A stretch of DNA of 16,994 nucleotides, taken from positions 59,827 to 76,820 of the forward strand of contig JH720338.1 of NCBI GenBank assembly GCA_000231825.2. The letters are read 5' to 3'. The translations under genes were made by a program, and so were the position numbers. The stretch is from Tetrahymena elliotti 4EA (taxonomy: Eukaryota > Ciliophora > Oligohymenophorea > Hymenostomatida > Tetrahymenidae). The notes under the pieces are model-generated. The model was not told the origin of the DNA and ran no database searches. It saw nothing but the letters and a program-made list of their open reading frames with translations. Positions 11,808 to 16,994 of this stretch are shown piece after piece (position 1 is the stretch's first letter; each line of letters begins with the position of its first letter).

Positions 11808-12721
11808 ATTAAAATTTATAGAAATCAACTTTAATTTATACTGATCAATCTCTGTCTCTCTAAATTATTCAATTATTTGTTTATTTCTAATTATATTTAT
11901 TATTGAGAGATACTATCTTCATTTTTAAATAATTATTTTGTTAATAAATAATATTTAATTGATTATTTAAACCTGACATTTCTCCATTCATGTCTACTTT
12001 AAAATTTCATAAAATATCCATCAATCATTTTATTTATTTGATTATCTTCTATGCATTACAATACTCATTTACTTATTAAATTACTTGTTAATTTTATTAA
12101 TATTGCACATAAAAAATTATTTTTTTTCTAAAAAAGCATCTATTTTTACAAAAAAATAATTTTTTAGGAAATCTTTAAATTAATATTTGGGGGGTACTAC
12201 CTTTATTATACTAATGTGTATGTCACTATTCCAGATAATATGTTTGTTGGTTCCATCGTTTCAGAGGAACTTCAATTGAATTTTATTTGATAAATATTCC
12301 CTTTGATTTTTTAAAAGCATATTTATTTTAATTTACTTTTGAAAAATCTTTTTTTATGCTTTGAATCCATAATTGATTCAAATTAAAAAAAAACTCAGAG
12401 ACCTTTTTTCATTCAATAATAATGAAAGTTTTTTTTTAGCTTATGTTATTTTATCATTGATTTAATTATTTTGAGAGCCACTCTCATCATCAATTTCACC
12501 AAAATCAGAATCATCATCTTTATTTGCTATTATTATCACATTAATCTTATTTTTTATTTTCTTTATTTTTAAATGCTGAAGGTGTATGGATAAGCTCCAC
12601 AGGAGTGGAAAGAGTTTAATCTACATTTAAACATTCAGAGGAAAGAACAAATTTAACAAAGAGCATAGAAACTGTTAGGAAGATTTAAAGAAAAAGTGTG
12701 ATAAAACTTAATTATGAAAAA
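11808..12721. other. Spacer upstream of the NACHT gene, up to the transposase remnant
   Basis: This part of the 1.44-kb gap between two divergent genes should contain the NACHT gene's promoter side. It is AT-rich and includes a perfect 16-bp inverted repeat (12111-12126 and 12150-12165) and a G6 run at 12189-12194. From about 12440 to 12720 the base composition becomes less AT-rich and both strands are open, which suggests former coding DNA. No intact gene is supported. Confidence 0.45.
12111..12165. repeat. Perfect 16-bp inverted repeat with a 23-nt loop
   Basis: Arms aaaaaattattttttt (12111-12126) and aaaaaaataatttttt (12150-12165) are exact reverse complements around a 23-nt centre. The arms are pure A/T, so chance is a serious alternative in this background. 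A cruciform or transcript hairpin is possible. Confidence 0.5.
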
Positions 12722-12998
12722 TATAGTAGAAAACCTAAGTTTTCAAATGAAAAATAAGAAAAAATGATTAGTTATGCCAAATAGAATCCAAATACTTCTC
12801 TTCAAAAAATTCAATCTAGCTCTAATTGAAATTAGGAAGGAATATAGGTCGTATACGTCTATTAGTTACCTTCTAAAAGAGAATGATTTAAATGCATTTC
12901 CAGTACACAAGAAAATGCTCATTACAGATGTATAAAAGAAGATGCTTAAAATTTTTGCACATTTAATAAATATGAAAAAGGGGGGTTTTAGTGAACTC
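12722..12998 (+). pseudogene. Degenerate Tc1/mariner-type transposase, N-terminal fragment
   Basis: Frame one (12722-12826) reads KPKFSNEKQEKMISYAKQ and continues NPNTSLQKIQSSSN, then hits a TGA at 12827. Shifting by one base (12828-12998) continues EIRKEYRSYTSISYLLKEND and KKMLITDVQKKMLKIFAHL, then another TGA at 12999. This order matches the layout of Tc1/mariner transposases: a basic helix-turn-helix, a second helix-turn-helix with a TISxxLKE-like turn, and the linker before the DDE catalytic domain. The catalytic core is missing, no upstream ATG is in frame, and at least one frameshift is present, so it is not functional. Frame one is open back to 12461, and that stretch may be older coding sequence of the same element. 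The call is by pattern; residue-level homology is untested. Confidence 0.6.
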
Positions 12999-13250
12999 TG
13001 AGAATGCAAGCCTAAAACAGTTGAAATACAAGCCAAGCAAATAAATAAGTAACTTTACTTTACTTGCAAGAATGATCAAAAAAGCAAGACTTTATCTAAA
13101 AAATTTTGAAGATATGAAATTAATTCTCGATATCTATTAAAAAATATTAATTTCCTTTAATATTGATTTTCTTTGGAAAATTTTATTAAATATTTGACAA
13201 ATCAATTAACATCTTAATAGATTTATCATTAAAAAAAGGAAAAGAGAGAA

Positions 13251-16121
13251 ATGATGTTTTAGAATTCTAATTAATAGAGTAATATGTCTTATTTTTTGAG
13301 CGCTAACTTATAACAGCACTTAAACATAAACATTCAAGTTAGTAAAAGTAACATTTAAAAAGAGCATCCATACTGTTCAGAATCTATGGACAAAAAATCT
13401 AAATATTCTTATCTCTACATTTTGAATCTTTATTCCAAAAAAAATTTACTTGGTAATAAGGGACTTTCAGATTTATCTTCAAGATTTTAGAAATGTACTT
13501 TCTTTTAGAGTATGAACTTATATTTGAGTAAAAATTAAATTGGTGACTAGGGTACATCAGAATTGGGCTCAGGATTAGCTAAATGCTCTAATCTATAAAG
13601 TATAAAACTTTATCTTAGCAATAACTACATTGGAGATTAGGGTTTATCAGAATTGGGCTCAGGATTAGCTAAATGTTCTGATCTATAATATATACTTCTA
13701 GTTCTAAACAATAACTAAATTGGGGATAAGGGTACATCCGAATTGGGCTCAGGATTAGCTAAATGCTCTAATCTATTAAGTATAAAACTTTATCTCAGTT
13801 ATAACTAAATTGGTGATTAGGGTCCATCCAAATTGGGCTTAGGATTAGCTAAATGCTTTAATCTATAATACATACTTCTAGGATTAGACAATAACTAAAT
13901 TGGAGATTAGGGTACATCAGAATTAGCCTCAGGATTAGCTAAATGTTTTAATCTTTAAATTTTGCAACTAGACCTAGACTAAAACTAAATTGATAATGAG
14001 GGTACATCATAATTAGCCTCAGGATTGGCTAAATGCTCAAATCTATAAAGTATAAAACTTAATCTCAGCTTTAACTAAATTGGAAATTATGGTACACCAA
14101 AATTTGGCTTAGGATTAGCTAAATGCTCTAATCTATAAAGTATACAACTTTATCTCAACAATAATAGAATTGGAGATTAAGGTACATCAGAATTAGCTTC
14201 AGGATTAGCTAAATGCATTAATCTATAAAATATACTTATAAGATTAGACAATAACTAAATTGCAGATTAGGGTACATCAGAATTAGCCTCAGGATTAGCT
14301 AAATGCTATAATCTATAAGGTTTAGAACTAGGCCTAGACTTTAACTAAATTGATGATGAGGGTACATCAGAATTAGCCTCAGGATTGGCTAAATGCTCAA
14401 ATCTATAAAACATAAAACTTTATCTCAGGAATAACTAAATTGGAGATTAGGGTACATCAGAATTAGCTTCAGGATTAGCTAAATGCTTTAATCTATAAAA
14501 TATACTTCTAAGATTAGACAATAACTAAATTGGGGATTAGGGTACATCAGAATTAGCCTTAGGATTAGCTAAATGCTTTAATCTATAAAGTTTAGAACTA
14601 GGCCTAGACTAAAACTAAATTGATAATGAAGGTACATCAGAATTAGCCTCAGGATTGGCTAAATGCTCTAATCTATCAAGCATAAAACTTTATCTCTGCG
14701 ATAACTAAATTAGAGATTAGGGTACATCTATATTGGGTTTAGGATTAGCTAAATGCTCTAATTTATAATATATATTTTTAGAATTAGACAATAACTAAAT
14801 TGGAGACTAGGGTACATCAGAACTAGCCTCAGGATTAGCTAAATGCTCTAATCTATAAATTTTACAACTAACCCTAGGTAATAACTAAATTGGAGGTTAG
14901 GGAATATCAGAATTTGGCTCTGGATTAGCTAAATGTTCTGATCTATAATATTTACTTCTAGTTCTAAACAATAACTAAATTGGGGATTAGGGTACATCAG
15001 AATTAGGCTCAGGATTAGGAAAATGTTCTAATCTTTAACATATACTTCTAGGATTAGACAATAACTAAATTGGAGATTTGGGTACATCAGAATTAGGCTC
15101 AGGATTAGCTAAATGCTCTAATATATAAAGTATAAAACTTTATCTTAGCAATAACCAAATTGGAGATTAGGGTACATCAGAATTAGCTTCAGGATTAGCT
15201 AAATGCTCTAGTCTATAAAGTTTAGATCTATACTTAGACTAAAACTAAATTGGCTATTAGGGTATATCTGAATTGTGGTCTAGATTAGCTTAATGCTCTA
15301 ATCTATTAAGTATAAAATTTTATCTTAGCAATAACTAAATTGGTGATTAAGGTACATCAAAATTGAGCTTAGGATTAGCTAAATGCTCTAATCTATAAAG
15401 TATAAAACTTTATCTCAGCAATAACCAAATTGGAGATTAGGGCACATCAGAATTAGCCTCAGGATTAGCTAAATGTTCTAATCTATAAAATTTAGAACTA
15501 TACTTAGACTAAAACTAAATTGGCTATTAGGGTACATCAGAATTGGGGTCTAGATTAGCTAAATGCTCTAATCTATAAAATTTAGTACTAAGCCTAAGTG
15601 AAAACCGAATTGGAGATTAAGGAGCATCATAATTGGGCTCTGGATTAGCTAAGTGCTCTAATTTATAAAGTCTAAAACTTTATCTCAGTGATAACTAAAT
15701 TCGAGATTAGGGTACATCAAAATTGGGCTTAGGATTAGTGAAATGTTCTAATCTATCAACTTTAAAACTAGACCTAGACTAAAACTAAATTGGTGGCAAG
15801 GTTTTATCAGAAATGGGATAAATATTTACTTAATGTACTAACCTCTAAAACGTTGAATTTATTTTAAATTAGGTGGTATATGATCATGATTTTAAATAAT
15901 TCTCTAATCTCTAACCATTGAAAAACCTTAGTATTAGCTTCTCTAATTTTTAACAAATGGATACTTTCTTTTTATGTAAAGAATTAATTAAGTTTTCTTT
16001 TACATAGACTTTGATACTTAATCTAAGTCAAAACAGTTTGGATAAGATGGCTAAATTGTTTTTAATGAGAAAAATTAAGAAAATGATAAGGTTAGTAGTA
16101 TTTTAAAAAGTGAATTGGTGA
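13251..16121 (+). CDS. Leucine-rich-repeat protein (ciliate RI-like LRR array), 956 residues
   Basis: One frame from the ATG at 13251 to the TGA at 16119-16121. An in-frame TGA at 13164 lies upstream and the start follows a purine-rich stretch. After about 63 polar residues (MMFQNSNQQSNMSYFLSANL..) comes a 30-residue repeat of the form NNQIGDQGTSELASGLAKCS then NLQSIKLYLS. The LxLxL strand, Asn and IGDxG turn, and the following helix are typical of ribonuclease-inhibitor-like LRRs. There are 25 regular units (13530-15779), one decayed unit before them (from about 13440), a decayed unit after, and a C-terminal cap ending MIRLVVFQKVNW. Such arrays are curved binding surfaces for proteins. No kinase domain, transmembrane segment or signal peptide is present, so a cytosolic binding protein is likely. 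Gln positions use TAA or TAG consistently (TAA in NNQ, TAG in DQG), a sign of recent tandem duplication. It diverges from the NACHT gene. Confidence 0.9.
13530..15779 (+). repeat. 25 tandem 90-bp LRR-coding units
   Basis: The word aattnggctc/aattagcctc followed by aggattagct recurs at exact 90-bp steps from 13561 to 15721 with no indel. The variable end of each unit falls into three classes: A (tataaaacttta.., IKLYLS), B (tatacttcta.., ILLVLN) and C (tttagaactag.., LELGLD). From 14101 to 14910 the order is A-B-C three times, a 270-bp higher-order period. Elsewhere the order is irregular. Confidence 0.95.
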
Positions 16122-16994
16122 TATGATAATCGAAAACATGAAATAGTATAAAATATTTTAGATTTAAAATAAGTAACTCTTGGTGTTTTATTATATAATC
16201 TATATATTCATAAAGAGCATCTCTTCTTAGTCGAAAAAAATTTTTTTTTTAATTCAAAAATTTTCTTAAAAAGGACTAAATTTTTGAAATTAATGATTTT
16301 TTCATACATTTTACCATAAATTTACATTAAAAATCTCATTTTATGAAACCCATAAAATTGAATATCTACATTATCTATATTAATCAAAGCTAATCTTTGT
16401 TGTTTTATTGTTAATAAAAAAAATTATTGAAGAACCAGAAAATCGATTGCTAAGCTATAAGCTAAGAGAGAAAGTGGGGTGATTTTAGATATCATCTTGA
16501 GCTATTTTATTTTGGTTATAAGATATTTGTTGTTGAAAAATGAAAATATTATATAGTTCTAATTATTAATCTTGAAAATAATTAAATCAATATTTTTCTA
16601 TTTAATTATTAGAAAAAAATATAAACAATTTTTAAGTCTAATTCTATTTTTAAAGAAATTATTTTAATTTAACTATCATGAAAATTTATTATCTTTTTCT
16701 TGTTTAATCTGAAAAGTATTTAAAATAGTTAGTTAAATTTATTCTTCTATTTTTCTTTTTCTTAAAAAAAGATGTAGATTTAATTTTAATTAAAATTTTA
16801 AATAAAAATTTCTTATTTAATATATCAAATTTTTCATATCATATATTAATTCATATTCAAAATAAATAACATTTATCAAATAAAATAAAAAAAATGATGA
16901 TTTCAGAAAAAAAATATTTTCAAAATCTGACTGAAGTACTTCAATTCCTTTTGAGATATGTTTATATTTTAATTTTTATCTATTTAAAGTTACT
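16122..16994. other. Region downstream of the LRR gene without a supported gene
   Basis: AT-rich, 873 bp. It holds A/T runs (about 16223-16250) and short open frames on both strands. None has a recognisable domain or composition unlike background. It probably contains the 3' flank of the LRR gene. Confidence 0.45.

Noticed and set aside
12065..12256. Minus-strand 63-residue frame beginning MEPTNILSGIVTYTLV
   Set aside because: It starts well and sits upstream of the NACHT gene on the same strand, but it then becomes low-complexity across the A/T palindrome. It has no recognisable domain, and a stop-free frame of this size is common when only TGA terminates.
16380..16540. Plus-strand short frames such as one ending KIFVVEK as a possible extra 3' exon of the LRR gene
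   Set aside because: The LRR frame already ends in TGA at 16119-16121 with a cap-like C-terminus, and no donor/acceptor pair is needed to explain anything.
15818..16560. Long minus-strand open frame antisense to the LRR gene's 3' end and spacer
   Set aside because: It continues well into the antisense of the LRR coding region and shows no family pattern. With one stop codon in AT-rich DNA, such frames arise by chance.
1..16994. tRNA, rRNA, CRISPR array, telomere repeats or bacterial-type promoters and ribosome binding sites
   Set aside because: No cloverleaf, rRNA signature, spaced direct repeats or G4T2-type telomere blocks were seen. The organism appears eukaryotic.

Overview
The window looks like nuclear DNA of an oligohymenophorean ciliate, most like Tetrahymena or a close relative. 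It is very AT-rich. Long protein frames appear only when TAA and TAG are read as glutamine and TGA is the sole stop. The inferred introns are short (44 to 57 nt, possibly 85), with GT..AG ends. The leucine-rich repeat type (IGDxG...L...L..C.NL) is one I associate with large ciliate families. With the standard code almost every gene here would be invisible.

Three genes lie on the minus strand. From right to left they are: a giant NACHT NTPase (11807 to 4167, 2546 residues, no intron needed), a small divergent Rab-like GTPase (3554 to 2976, one 57-nt intron) and a TPR-repeat protein (2239 to 122, two introns). The TPR gene has an in-frame TGA that is either a lesion or is avoided by a downstream splice acceptor. 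On the plus strand is one leucine-rich-repeat gene (13251 to 16121, 956 residues). At its core are 25 exact 90-bp units, part of them arranged in 270-bp triplets.

The NACHT and LRR genes are head to head, about 1.44 kb apart. The gap holds a frameshifted, start-less remnant of what looks like a Tc1/mariner-type transposase N-terminus (about 12722 to 12998). The remaining spacers (2240-2975, 3555-4166, 11808-12721, 16122-16994) are AT-rich, with no convincing gene. They contain two perfect inverted repeats.

Taken together, the window has NACHT, LRR and TPR modules, the building blocks of NOD-like receptors and other STAND regulators, on separate neighbouring genes. A functional link between them is inference. 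All product calls rest on reading motifs by eye; no database search was run.
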